A stretch of DNA of 64,000 nucleotides from Dermatemys mawii (taxonomy: Eukaryota; Chordata; Testudines; Dermatemydidae): positions 67,660,409-67,724,408 of the forward strand of contig ML677341.1 in assembly GCA_007922305.1 (NCBI GenBank). Reading direction: 5' to 3'. Positions 46,052 to 57,648 of this stretch are shown piece by piece. The translations under genes were made by a program, and so were the position numbers. The stretch's first letter is position 1; each line of letters opens with the position of its first letter. The notes beneath the pieces are model-generated. The model searched no databases and was not told the DNA's origin. It was given only the letters and a program-made list of their open reading frames with translations.

Positions 46052-49000
46052 ACTATTCTCTATGCCATCCCTCTACCTTTACTGAGAATTTATATTAATT
46101 AGCTTACACTAAAACTAGCCTAACTTCATTCCAGAAGGAGTGAGGAGAGCTCCTCCTATGCCTAAGCACTTTTATTCCTCCTTTCCTCCCCTCCCCGCAC
46201 TTTCCCTTTCAGTTCCCCTATAGGTCTTCATGTTCCCTCTCCATTTTTCCCCTTTTACCCCACCATCCCCAGGAATCCACGTTGTGACAATCTTCCATTT
46301 GATAACTAGACATACAGCTCACTCAAGTTAGTCATCTTGCTCCAGTTATATACTTCTGGACTCCTACTGGTTCTGGCACTACATCAACAGTAATCAGACC
46401 CTGGCTGACCCAGGATTCAAGGGACCAGTGCCCTTCTTCTTTCATAGCATTAGGCCAGTGCTGTTCTTGCATACAACACCTGCCCAACATTAACAGAGTG
46501 AAACTGACAAGGATCAAGGGACACTGCTCTGAAGCAATGCTTCTTTCACTCACTATGGAAAAGCCAAATGCCAATGATGCTGCCAGTTTCTACCACACAA
46601 TGGCATTTCTTAAAGATTTTTCCACAAATACTGCTCAGGAATCTAGACACAATGAAATGTGCCCTATAAATACTACCAGTTAGATTATGATTAAAGATAA
46701 GGCTGACCCTAACTTGCCTGAGGTCTGGAAATATCACAAATTAAGCCATAAAAATAAAGTGATCAATAATATACTTAATACACTGATCTAAAAGATTTGA
46801 AACTGTTTGAATTAGAGGCTTTGTGGTATAAATGCACAGTTACTCAATGTCCAGGCTTATTTCTGATTGTTATTTTAAACTGTTTCAAATGCATGGTCTT
46901 GCGTATTTTTTTTTTAATGCAAACTTTTTGCTGGTTTTTACATCTTCTGAGAATGGAACCATTTGTTTGTTTTGTTTTCTTAATTCTACTCCTGATACAA
47001 ACTCAGTCAAAAATCAGGTTTAGAATTATTTTTTAATTCTGTACTCTATTTCAGGTATCTTTATTCAGACTTACAACACAATGTCACCTGCCATGTATTA
47101 TTGCTATATGATAATCATTTGTTGTTGAAATTTCTTTCCTTGCCAGTGACACAAAAATGAAAATTTAGTTAGTGAAAGGAACAACCAAAATTATACATAT
47201 TTACATTCCAATTAACTTAGTGTGCAAATGGCAAAAACCTGAAAGTCAAACACACAAAAAATTATTAAAACTTGAAAACTGATGCAAACATTTTTAAAGT
47301 GTATAACAATCTGCTCTTTAAAGAGAGAAAGAGGATTTTGTAGCCAACATTTTATCCCAGAAGCTCCAAACATGGCTTTTATTTTATTTTATTTTTAAAG
47401 ACAGCTACACAGTGCATGCTTACAAACACATCAACAGATCTCTTAAGACTTGTATGTTAGTAACAATTCGTGAGGAATGTCATTCCATAACAGATGTTTT
47501 CCTATGCTACACAAAAACAAGCAAGCTTTTAATGGAAGTGGCTTGCCATACTGAACTGTTTTATCAGCTTTCAATAAATAGTGCGACCTTAGGCCAGGAT
47601 TCTGCAAATACTTTATGCATGTGTTTAAACTTAACTATCCCAAATGCTCCAGTTACTACTCAGAGTAGTAAAATAAAGTACATGCAGAAGTGTTTGCAGA
47701 GGCAGGGTCTTGATGACTAATTACTATTCTGATAAGAGGGAGCTAATGATGAGTATTTATGTGCACCTATCACACTACAACAGCCAGCTCAGTTTACCCA
47801 GTCTATCTTCTGATAAGAATCCCTACAGCTGCCTTTCAAGTTGTAAGAAATTTGTTTTCATTTCAAATTATTTTAAGAATAAGAGGGAATTCCTAGCTAC
47901 TATTTTTGATTCCTTCTATATGAAGGAGAACCTACATACGGGTATATGAACATTTCAAAGTCTTGTTTCATTTTAAGCTTTATACACAGATTTATTGTTG
48001 TCTTAATATGGTTGCCACATGTAAAATAAAATGTCAATATAAGCCTAAAACATAAAACTAAAATATAATTTCCCCAAAATCAACACAACATACTCTAGAA
48101 TGTAAGCTATCTTGAATAACGACGTTTGCCAAGGCTAAATACTCTGTACCTCATGCCTTGTGCTTTACAACATATTCAAGATGGTTTTATTATAGTCTAA
48201 CATATCCCACCTGTGCTACTGCTTAATTTTTTTTTAATTGTTCAGTATGGTTTCTCCTTCCCACACACTGTCTACCATACACAGTGTTCTTTCTTCCCTT
48301 CTGTTTCAATTTGTTTCTTCTTCCCAACAAGACATGTTGGCTCTATTCACATTTGGAAGTGCTTGTAAAGTGAAATTAACATGAGAATTGTGACCCTGAA
48401 AGCGTGCTTCAGGGAGCAGGAGTCCTGTTTTAATCCATTCTACAAATGCCTTCATAAAGAAGCAGAGCACACAGGTTCAGCAGGCAAATGAAGTTCATAC
48501 ACAGAGATGTGTTTTCATATGAGTTCTCAGGTATGCAACCACTGATTTTCATTAGAACAAAGTTACAACACTCAAATTAAAAAATTACATAAAGGTAAGA
48601 CAAGCATCTGCTGAATAAATTTGAAAGTATTCCCTTAAAGTTCTTGTACACAATATGGAGTATTTCACAAGAGTACAAGGCTCTGAGAAAATACAGCCAT
48701 TAACAGAGACAACTGCAGGTGAGATACTGTGGGATAACTGTCCAGGATTTCCCAGAATGCACTCCCTTAAAAGGTTAGGCAAAGTGCTAAATTGGACACA
48801 AAAATAATTGTGCTAGAAAAAAGCTGCTGTGTAGACACAGATAAAAACTCAACCAGTTAAAGCAAAATTTTCTAAAGTGTTGGATAAGAACTGCTCTGGG
48901 GAGGGGGCAGAATAGTAGCTCACAATGCAAGGTTAAATGGAAGGTGAGCGACAGAAACAGTTTCTTTTTCCTAAAGAGAGGCAGTTTGTAATGTGCACGG

Positions 49001-49700
49001 GGCCTAAAAGTCTGCATAGTCTCTGCTGCTATTAAGATTTCATAATTTTGTAAGTTTTCATGGTTACTATTCAGAACTTGGAGTGGCCATGAAACCAACA
49101 AAAATTACTAATTACTCTGCTACTGCTTGAGAAAACTATGAGTGTCAGCAGAGGCAGATAGTTGAGCTAATCTCCAGAGAGAAGGACTTGAACCACAGAG
49201 ATTGGGATAGCAGAGTAAAGCAGAAGAATCTCTTCTGGTCACTACTGCAAGCAGCGAGGAGCAGAAGAAAGGCTACAGTGGTGAAGACCTCATAGTGGCC
49301 AAGATGCTTGTAAGATCACAGAATTATTCTTCTCCCTACCTGGTGGTGTACACATGCACTTCAGTCGCAGTCAGTCACAAACACATGGCTAGCTCCTGAA
49401 TGCACTGTTCAGAGATATACAGATAACTAGGTTATCTGGCACAATGGAGTAGTCCCACGGAGGATTAGATATGGTACTCAGAAGTTTTAATTGCACCACT
49501 TGAGTTCTGGTATTTGTGACATCTCTGAAAAAACTTTTTTCATATCAATCACTCTATATCTGAACTCTCAATCCTCATCCTGCATACCTTCACCAGAAGA
49601 GCCTGAGAGCTTAAACTCATTACTTTGCTAGACACTAATAATCATAGTCTTAATAAAGATACTGAATTGATGACTTACTATAACAATCAAACCCACTAAC
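46052..49700. other. Intron, almost nothing recognised
   Basis: Apart from the short repeat at 47590-47705 this is the longest stretch without visible mobile elements. Open frames are short and unconvincing. Confidence 0.45.
47590..47705. mobile_element. Short palindromic repeat fragment
   Basis: TAGGCCAGGATTCTGCAAAT and AAGTGTTTGCAGAGGCAGGG form imperfect inverted ends around ACTCAGAGTAG. It resembles short reptile MITEs. Confidence 0.4.
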
Positions 49701-49714
49701 TCATCTTTTTTGTC

Positions 49715-50232
49715 CTATGACTAAAAGCGGCAAGTCCATCACGGAGGTCACTGATTCTGTGACTTTCCAGGACTTCTGCAGCGGTTGGCTAGGGGGCAAC
49801 TTGAGCAGCTCAGGTAACTCCTGGGCCAGTCGCACTGGCCACTACTGGGGCAATCTTGGTTCCCCGCCAACGGGAGCTGTGGGGCTGGCGCTTGGGGCAG
49901 AGGCAGCACATGGAACCCTTTGGCAAAAATTCCACCTAGGAGCTGAAGGACATGTCCCAACTTTTGGTGTGGAGCCCAGGTGGGGAGCCCACCAGCAACG
50001 ACCTTGGGCTCCATGATGCCACCCCCCGCCTCCGAGCGCCCTCGGCACCTCCAGGCCACCGCCCCCACAGAACACCCACAGCATTGTCAGGCCACCCCAT
50101 CTCCAGAGCACCCAAGATTTAGTCAGGGATATATAGTACATGTCATAGACAGGCCTTGCACTGTGAATTATGGTTTACTACTCATGACCTGTCCATGACT
50201 TTTACTCTAAACACCGATGACTAAAACGTAGC
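49715..50232. mobile_element. GC-rich repeat-like segment bounded by ATGACTAAAA
   Basis: CTATGACTAAAAGCGGC at the left and CGATGACTAAAACGTAGCC at the right bracket a GC-rich interior, with TCTGTGACTTTCCAGGACTT and ACCTGTCCATGACTTTTACT inside. The bounding motifs are direct, not inverted, so one end may be rearranged. Confidence 0.45.
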
Positions 50233-50290
50233 CTATCTTACCTCATTCACCTTGCACCTCTAATCTTCTGGGACCAACATGGCCGCAACA
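50233..50290 (+). mobile_element. Penelope-like tail fragment
   Basis: TTACCTCATTCACCTTGCAC, CTCTAATCTTCTGGGACCAA and CATGGCCGCAACA match the end of the tail family at 5695 and 62487. It lies 356 bp from the CDK17 first coding exon. Confidence 0.6.
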
Positions 50291-50645
50291 ACACTGCAAA
50301 TCATTGAATAATCATTCTGAGAAGCCAGAGTAATTTAAAGCAGTTTGAAAAAATGCTAGAGAGCAAAAATAATTATATCTAAATGGTTTAAAATTAGGTA
50401 TGTACTGAAAATTGTCTCTGTACCACTTTTGATAAAGTATTTCAGTTCATCTTTAATATTAAGCAAGTTATACAATATGAAAACTGAAAAGGGTAAAAAG
50501 TCCTAACGTTGGCCAAAATGGAAAGGAAAGAAAATCTATTAAGCTTCTAAAATATTATAAACAATGGAATATGTTGTTTAAAAAAATATTCTAGTGTTTG
50601 ACAGAATCTTTTTAATTAAAAAGAAGAGGGGAGGAACATACTCAC

Positions 50646-50794
50646 CATTATCTTTGCTGCTGTTTTCTTCAATTGTCATCTGTTCTGCCAGCTCAGACAG
50701 TGACTCATCAATGGTCTGGCTTCCACGCAATGTTAGGGAAAGTCTCCTCTTAAACTTTTTCATTCTATCAGTGATCAGTCTGGCTTAAGCAAGC
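50646..50794 (-). CDS. CDK17: CDK17 first coding exon (5'UTR end + codons 1-39)
   Basis: This exon encodes the start of cyclin-dependent kinase 17 (PCTAIRE-2), a Ser/Thr kinase of the CDK16/17/18 group, which work with cyclin Y-type partners. The minus strand shows a polypyrimidine run ending in ATTTACAG at 50795, then 31 nt of 5'UTR with an in-frame TAA eight codons before the ATG at 50763, which fixes the start. The protein begins MKKFKRRLSLTLRGSQTIDE and runs to SSKDN, followed by one nucleotide of codon 40 and the donor G|GTGAGTA at 50645. RRLS around Ser9 is a basophilic-kinase type site; Ser9 is a reported phosphosite in the human protein (from memory). The open frame past the donor is intron read-through. 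No frameshift is seen. The exon upstream of this one must lie beyond 64000, so the preceding intron is at least 13.2 kb. Confidence 0.96.
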
Positions 50795-51442
50795 CTGTAA
50801 ATAAAAAAAAGAGGGAGTGGAATTCCATTATCATATTATATAAAAACACAGGATATTAGTAGAATTGAGTTACTGAGCACACTGCTACAATCCAAAAAAC
50901 CTGAGTAGCAAAATAAATAAACAAATGAAATACATAAAATGTGGGAAATATTGTAGATGGTTTACTTGTGTACACATGATATTTTGGCTTTATTAAGTCT
51001 TTTTTCCTGGAATTTAAAATACAGAAAACCGCATTTTAGGTTTTGAAATTAAGATAAATACTCATTTTAGCACTTAACCATTCCTACTACATAGCCTATA
51101 TACAAAAAAAATATATCAAGTAATTTGTACACCATTTTAAGAATTTCTGAATTAGAAATATATTCAGAAAATGACTACTGAAATTGTTAGCTAGTAATTT
51201 TACAAGTTAAGGCACTGTTTATTTTACTATATAAGGCACCAAATTAATACTGAAGACAATTTCTAAACAGATATAGCAAGCTATATATGGCCAAATAAGT
51301 AACTGATGGAGAGCTGCAGATTATAGTTTTACAAGGTAGGTAATTTTTACATAAAATACTTTGTATCTTTAAAACATCCCATATTAATTTCCATGTAATT
51401 TGCACACTACACTGGATCTGTGTTTAGATCAGTATCTCACTA
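50795..51442 (-). other. CDK17 5'UTR intron, exon-proximal part
   Basis: AT-rich DNA upstream of the acceptor at 50795. The intron continues to the end of the window. Confidence 0.6.
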
Positions 51443-51790
51443 GGGTCCTGATCCTGCATCGAAATCCACTAATACAGATCCTGTGTCCATGCGGAGACCC
51501 AGTGAAGACAAATGAAGAACTGAACAAGCTAAAATCAGAAAAAAACCAACATTTTTTCTCTAATTTCTTTCACTTTAATAGTTGTAGGTGTTACTACTAT
51601 TGTGGAAATGTGATTTTTAATTTGAGGTCTCCTTTTAAAAAAAATCTTTGCTTTTCATTATTTATGAAGACATTTCTTTTAGTCTTTGGTTTTATTAAAA
51701 CTATTTATTTATTTTTAATCTAGGCCATATTTTAAATTGACTTCACTGACTCTGCATTTGCAAATCCTGAGATAAGATCAGGGCCTATAA
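51443..51790. mobile_element. MITE-like repeat (GGTCCTGATCCTGCA ends)
   Basis: AGGGTCCTGATCCTGCATCG at the left and GAGATAAGATCAGGGCC at the right are imperfect inverted repeats typical of short reptile elements. The middle is AT-rich and may hold an insertion. Confidence 0.5.
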
Positions 51791-52214
51791 TTTACTGTGA
51801 AAAATTAAAACAAGTTAGAGAATTAACACTGGATATTTATTACCATAACACTCCTTAAATGTATCCCAAACTTTAAAAACAAGCTTCCACAAAATAAATT
51901 TATGTTTTGACAATTTTGTTTTTTAAAATTCCAATGAGGAATTTTAAAAAATGTCAATTTAATCACATTTCCATATGAAATTTATTTTTAAAAAATTTAC
52001 AAATGACACAGGTAGGTACAAATATAAAAAATTAGAGAAAATATTATTCTTCTCTTCTTCAGTAGGTTTCCTTTGTGTATTTGGAAACACTCTGTACATA
52101 GCCAGAATCACTGTTCTGTTGAAGGTCAGTTTAGCACTTCCTATCTTGGAGGTGCAACAGTTCTCCAGAAAGGGCCATATTTTTGGAGTTTAGTGTACTC
52201 ACGCTACACACACC

Positions 52215-52271
52215 CACATCATATATCATCTGAAAGCTTACTTTATGTACATTTAGATGAGGTATGATGTG
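52215..52271. repeat. 57-nt palindromic motif, left member
   Basis: The block begins CACATCATA and ends TATGATGTG, so its ends pair with each other. Its reverse complement matches the block at 56724-56780 without gaps at 46 of 57 positions by hand count, against 41 in direct orientation. It may be a subterminal repeat of the element that encodes the Cys-rich protein. Confidence 0.6.
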
Positions 52272-52727
52272 GGACTATCAAGTGGTGCGAGGTAAGCCAA
52301 CAGCTGAGGAGACACAACGGTACCCAAAATGAGAGAATGTCATTTTTTGTGCAGAAACACCTCAACATGACTCTGACTACAGTTTATACTTAAAGTTAAT
52401 TTCAACATCTTAATGTTGTGTTTACCCATTAAAGATACCAAACGACAATGTATTAAAAGATTTGGTGTTGCATGGGCTATTTTTTTTTTTTTTTTTCAGA
52501 AATGATGAGCTGCTTAGAATGTGGCAAAAAATGGTAAATAACAATTTTCAATATACTAACATGAAATGTTTTCACATTGCATGTTCTTAATTGTCATAGT
52601 ATCTCCCAGTGATAATAGTTCTCTATATTTTCAACTAAAATTTGCTGACCAGATCCGTTTCATACCGAAGGTTATGCAGAATGGCAGTAGATTACCCGGC
52701 ATAATTTTTACTACAGAACTGGCAGCT

Positions 52728-53285
52728 ATCACAGAATTGGAAGGGACCTTGAGAGGTCATCTAGTCCAGCCTCCTTCACTCATGACAGGATGAAGCATTA
52801 TCTAGACCATCCCAGACAATGGTTTGTCTAACCTGCTCTTAAAACTCTCCAATAATGGAGATTCCATAACCTCCGTAGGCAATTTATTCCAGGGCTTAAC
52901 CACCCTGACAGTTAGGAAGTTTTTCTTAATGTCCCACCTAAACCTCCCTTGCTGCAACTTAAGTCCATTGTTTCTCATCCAAGCCTCATATGTTAGGGGG
53001 GAAAAAAATTCTCCCTTCTTCTTGTACCAACCTTTTACGTACTTGAAAACTGCTTTGTCTCCTCTCTGCCTTCTCTTTTCCAGACTAAACAAATCCAATT
53101 TTTTCAGTCTTCCCACAGAAGTCATGTTTTCTAGACCTTTTATCATTTTTGTTGCTCTTCCCTGGACCCTCTCCAATTTGTCCACATCTTTCCTGAGATG
53201 TGGCATCCAGAACTGGACACAATATTCCAGCTGAGCCCTAATCAGCACAGAGTAGAGCAAAAGAATTACTTCTCTGTCTTGCTTA
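52728..53285 (-). mobile_element. CR1 LINE, 5'-truncated, ORF2 C-terminus intact
   Basis: The minus strand (53260-52802) is open for 152 codons of the CR1 ORF2 C-terminal region: LEYCVQFWMPHLRKDVDKLE, RVQGRATKMIKGLEN, LFSLEKRRQRGD, NNGLKLQQGRFRWDIKKNF and VVKPWNKLPTEVMES. The 3'UTR follows with the antisense of GGAAGGGACCTTGAGAGGTC and ends near 52728. An unbroken frame of this length suggests a fairly recent insertion. Catalytic domains are missing, as usual for CR1. Confidence 0.9.
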
Positions 53286-53396
53286 CAACACTATAAATGT
53301 ATAGTGATTCCTAATGTAATGCCCTCCATCTGTAAGCTGTACATATAATGTAGCATGAAGTCTACATGGTAGAAAGTTTTAAATTGTAATTACCAA

Positions 53397-54563
53397 TGTG
53401 ACATGGCACCCCAAAATGCTTTATGGGGGTATACTTATAAACGTAAATGTGACATAACTGGAATATGTTTTATGCTAGATATATGATGTAACATACCTTT
53501 GCAAAGGTTATGTTCTACTGAATGTATTCATCCTATTTGTAATCATGTATCATTTTTATATCTGAAGTGATGGGCATTGGCTCTATGCTTGTGTTTAAAG
53601 TGTTTGCTGTAGGAAGTACATACGGCAGATTTGGTCAACATAGTATGAAGAGGTTATTCAAGTAATTGGGAGTACTTAACTAACAATGAACTATGGAAGA
53701 CACCAGTCCACATCTAAACTTTCCTGGGAACGTTCAAACTAACATGTAAACAATGGCATCTCGGGCTGCAAAAAGCTGAATCATTCAAGACATGACTTGC
53801 CCAAGTGACTGCAAAACTTCATCTTCTTGAGAGAATTTTATACAGGAGAACAGAGGACTTTCCACCCACAAGAGAAAGACTACATAAGCCCCTGGAAATC
53901 CCTCCCTTTTGTCTTCAGCTGGCTCAAGAGATAGCCTCTCCACCCTAAAGAGATTTCTGAAAGAAACTGGGACAAAGGACAGTAATAATTATTTGACCCA
54001 GACTAGGAGAAAGTCTAGTCTGTCAAAGAAGCTTATTGGAACATCCCTCTGGGTGAGATTTACCTGCATTTAGTTTCCTACTGTATTAGGCTTAGACTTG
54101 CATGCTTAATTTTATTTTGCTTGGTAACTTACTTCATTCTGTCTGTTATTACTAGGAACCACTTAAATTCTACTTTTTATATTTAATAATATCACTTTTT
54201 ACTTATTAATTCACTCAGAGCAAGTAATTCCTGGGGGAGCAAACAGCTGTGCATGTCTCTCTATCAGTGTTATAGAGTTTACCCTATATAAGCTTTATAC
54301 AGGGTAAAATGGATTTATTTGGGGTTTGGATCCCATTGGAAGCTAGGCATCTGGGTGCTGGATCAGGAGCACTTCTTAAGCTGTTTTCAGTTAAGCCTGC
54401 AGCTTGTGGGGACATGGTTCAGACTTGGATCTGTGTTTGTAGCAGGCTAGCGTGTCTGGCAGAGTACTAAAGTCCCAAACTGCTAGGGAAAATGGGCTTA
54501 GAGATAGTCTCAGCACATCAGGTGGCAGTCCCAAAGGGGTTTCTGTGATCCCAACCTGTCACA
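53397..54563 (+). mobile_element. Long terminal repeat of an LTR retroelement
   Basis: The 1167-bp block starts TGTGACATGGCACCCCAAAA and ends CCAACCTGTCACA, giving perfect 7-nt inverted ends TGTGACA/TGTCACA in the standard TG...CA form. The next bases, GTGGCATAGTCGAGCAGGAT, sit where a tRNA primer-binding site is expected (TGG start). No second LTR was seen, so the 5' LTR plus a short leader survives. Whether it is an endogenous retrovirus or another LTR class cannot be settled without pol. Confidence 0.65.
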
Positions 54564-54991
54564 GTGGCATAGTCGAGCAGGATCTGTGCACAGCTGATTG
54601 CTTTGAGACACTGGTAATGATTTTAAGTGAGTTTTAAGTAGCTGCAGAACAGACAAAGTGGTTTGTTATTTTCTGTTTGCTTAATTCGGGTAAGGGAAAT
54701 AGGGACAGAAAAGTAAGCAAAATAAGAGTTCTTAAGCTTGTTTCAGTTAATCCTGGAGCTTGTGGGGGGCATGATTCAGACTTGGATCTGTGGTTCGGGT
54801 GCAGAAAGGATGTGTCAGTGGCAATTGTTCTCAGTCACTCAACCGGTCCCATTCCTAACTCCCTCTTCCATGCTGGTGGAACAATGAGAAGAACAGACAA
54901 AGCTGAATTAGGGCAACATCTGGAATCTCAGAATGACAGAATACAGGAATCAAGAGCACACAAAAAAGAAAACAGCGTACACCAGAAATGA
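54564..54991 (+). pseudogene. Retroelement leader and gag start, truncated
   Basis: Downstream of the LTR is a leader with repeated text: CTTAAGCTTGTTTCAGTTAA and TTCAGACTTGGATCTGTGGT echo 54374-54437 inside the LTR. A reading frame starts at ATG 54884 (MRRTDKAELGQHLESQNDR) and stops at 54991, charged and probably coiled-coil in type. Sequence after about 54990 belongs to a different element, so the retroelement is broken there. Confidence 0.5.
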
Positions 54992-54999
54992 TATCTGGA

Positions 55000-56481
55000 G
55001 ACAAATTCCATACATTCAATGAACTGGCTGATGAGTACTGAGAAAGGTTCTAAAAGGATATGATAAAGCTAATTCTGCAACTGAAGTCTCGCTAGATATG
55101 ACTACAGTAACTGTGAAAAGTGCAGAAAGACAGCCTCAGACAGCATCTAAGGTTGGATGCAAGAAATTAGATGTTTGGTGGACACACAGTCTCTCCAAGG
55201 AAAAAGTTTCTAAATGTGACATCCAAAAAGTAGTGACTTGTAAAACTCTTCTGTGAATATATGGTTGAAAATGCATCTGAGAGAGTAGGAGCACACTCAA
55301 CACAAACACACTTTTTTGCTGGAGGTATTTTCAATGGTGAAGTGACAAAGTCTATCATCAGCAGAGGTGCTGAGGAACCGAAGACTTATGCAGTACTCAA
55401 GAAAAGCAGACTCAAGGATGTTTGTGCATGCTGTATGTAGCAATACGGGATCTGGGTCTCTTGGTGTCAAAGTAATCACAGGAATTAGGTCATCCAATAC
55501 AGATTTTTTTTGTTACTGCTGTTCACTACTTTCCAAAAATGGAACACAGAGATAACAGGCACCATTACCAGCACAACTGAGAAGCACTGCTTCATACCTG
55601 TGCTTGTAACCCTGACTTCTATAACATACTTACTGATGTGCACATGTTAGCAGGATGCAACTCTCTCATTCCTATTTAATACTGGGGAAAAAAAATCTGA
55701 GTTTCATGTTGTCAAAATAAAGGGAACTTACCACTTCAGAGATCTTGCCAAATTGGGTGAGAGTAACAGACAAGCCAAAATTTTTGCGGCAAAGAAGCAG
55801 ATAGCAATTTTGTATGACCAGAGCGAGAGAGAAAAGACGACCCAAAGAGTATGTCTACACTGCAATTAGACACTTGCAGCTGGCTAAGAGGCTGTTTAAT
55901 TGCGGTGTAGACAGTCAGGCTCCTGGAGCCTGAGTTCTAGGATCCTGAGAGGAGGGAAGGTCAGCTCCAGCCCAGACATTGACTCTGCATTCGAACGTTT
56001 CCTTAGCCTGAGTCAGCTGACATGGGCCAGCCATGCGTGTCTAATTGCAGTGTAGATATACCCGAAGAAACTGGAATTGCTTGCACCTCAATCTAGCCAT
56101 CAAAAAGGACAAGTCATTGGCCAAACTCCCACCATGTGAGGACAGTTTGGAAGAGAATGTCAAAAGAGCTTTTTGGCAAACGAAGATTTCAATGCCTTTG
56201 CACATAGATAAACCATAAGCTGGATCACAATGGCAACATGTATAGAAAAATATGGATGAAATACTTCCTGTATTCAAAGGCACTATGGCATCTGAGCTTC
56301 TACAAGACCTTATCTACCTTGTATCAAAAGGGGTTGCTGTACAGTCAAATGTGTCTGTAGTCAGAACAATCTTCCCTGCAGAAAACTATGTACATGTCAA
56401 GGCAATGAAAACTGTATTAACCCACACCCTCTTGACAGAGATCATAATGATGAACAAGACAATGATTATGATGTTGACTAG
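55000..56481 (+). pseudogene. Decayed gene for a cysteine-rich-tailed protein of a mobile-element family
   Basis: Several plus-strand segments read as one former protein. The first clear block (55699-55846) gives FHVVKIKGTYHFRDLAKLGE and then FAAKKQIAILYDQ. After a MITE insertion it resumes as KLPPCEDSLEENVKRAFWQT (from about 56110), and the C-terminus (56317-56481) reads PCIKRGCCTVKCVC, LPCRKLCTCQ and CINPHPLDRD, followed by an acidic end and stop TAG. The spaced Cys pairs suggest a metal-binding tail. Such proteins with a LPP...L...VKRA...Q block before a Cys-rich end are multicopy in fish and cnidarians (from memory). Multiple stops make this copy dead. It may belong with the palindromic motifs at 52215 and 56724. 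Confidence 0.6.
55847..56063. mobile_element. Palindromic MITE inside the Cys-rich pseudogene
   Basis: GAGTATGTCTACACTGCAAT and GCAGTGTAGATATACCC are inverted ends, and the interior shares GGCTGTTTAATTGCGGTGT and GAGTCAGCTGACATGGGCCA with the family copy at 14970-15252. It separates the two halves of a once continuous protein. Confidence 0.82.
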
Positions 56482-56723
56482 AAATTCACCAGCACTACCA
56501 CATTCCAGTGACACTGGTACAAAATTATTAGATTTTGTTTTATCATTTAGATTGTTGTTGTGACGCTCTGAGGTCACAAAGAAATACAATTTCATGTCTT
56601 GAAATAATATGTAAAATTATCAAACTAAGAGAAAAATGAAAATATTACAAAATGCAACATTTTAACATGTTGATGGTGTCATTGTTTTTCTATTTCTATG
56701 GTAACAGTACCACCTTACAGCTC

Positions 56724-56780
56724 CACATCATATGTTATCTTAAAGTACCCATAATAAGCTTTCAAATGATGTATGATGTG
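56724..56780. repeat. 57-nt palindromic motif, right member
   Basis: The partner of 52215-52271, with identical 9-nt ends CACATCATA and TATGATGTG and the shared core AAGCTTTCAAATGAT. It lies 243 bp after the stop of the Cys-rich pseudogene. Confidence 0.6.
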
Positions 56781-57648
56781 CATGTAAGTAGAGAGACTAC
56801 ATTCCATCGACCAAATCAGTAGTGTCTACCACTCGCCTATCACAAGAGTGGTTCCCACTCTGGGGAGAGCTCATGTGCTTTCTCTTCCTAAGAGTGACAC
56901 TACAGTAGAGCTGCTGTTATTCTTCTACATTTGGGGTCTGCACAGTACTGGGGAGTGCTGGGAGCTGGACAGAGTGAGTGGTATGTGGAAGTCCCTTTAT
57001 CTCCCCAAGACGTTTGCAGAGGCCCAGAGCATCTTGCAGTACTGGAGGCAGCCTAGTCCTTTGGGCCTTCAGAAGCAATAAGACAAAAGGCACCTAACAA
57101 TCTCCCAGCAGGACTTGGACAGAAGGCAGAAGACACTCAGCAAGGAAAGTAAGGAGAAGCCCTCCTGCCCCCACTCATAAAACCAAAGAAAAATTTGGAA
57201 CAGTCCAGAACAAAGCAGGAATTAGTAAACTCTCACAATCACTAATGTTGATCTCAGAAGAGGAATGGAACCATGCACCTCTGCCAAAACAAACGGCAGC
57301 AAGAAACAGAAGCCAGTCAGTGAAGTAAAGGCTGGAGAAACATTTCCCAACCTCCTGACTCTGTCTCCAGTTCCCCGCATGGGAGCAAGGAGTAGAAGTA
57401 AGCTGTGCAGTTGCCCCAGCCTCTTCCACATAAGCCTTAAGAGTGAGAAGCATGAAGAACAGGGGCCTGGAGAAACCCTACCCATCAAACCCTTAAATCA
57501 ATTTGATTTAAATCAAATCCATCCTGCCCTGACCCTGGACAAATATACAATTTTACCCAAATGAGTGTTCCTACTGATGAAGTAGAAAAGTAAAAAAATA
57601 AAATAAAATAAATGATCAGTCTTGTACTGGCAGACACATGGGCTAGAT

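Noticed and set aside
52480..52496. T run as a poly(A) tail of a retrocopy
   Set aside because: Adjacent sequence shows no exon-like text or target duplication; it is treated as a simple repeat.
56848..57564. Two plus-strand frames after the right palindrome
   Set aside because: No motif, no splice structure and no relation to the Cys-rich pseudogene could be shown.
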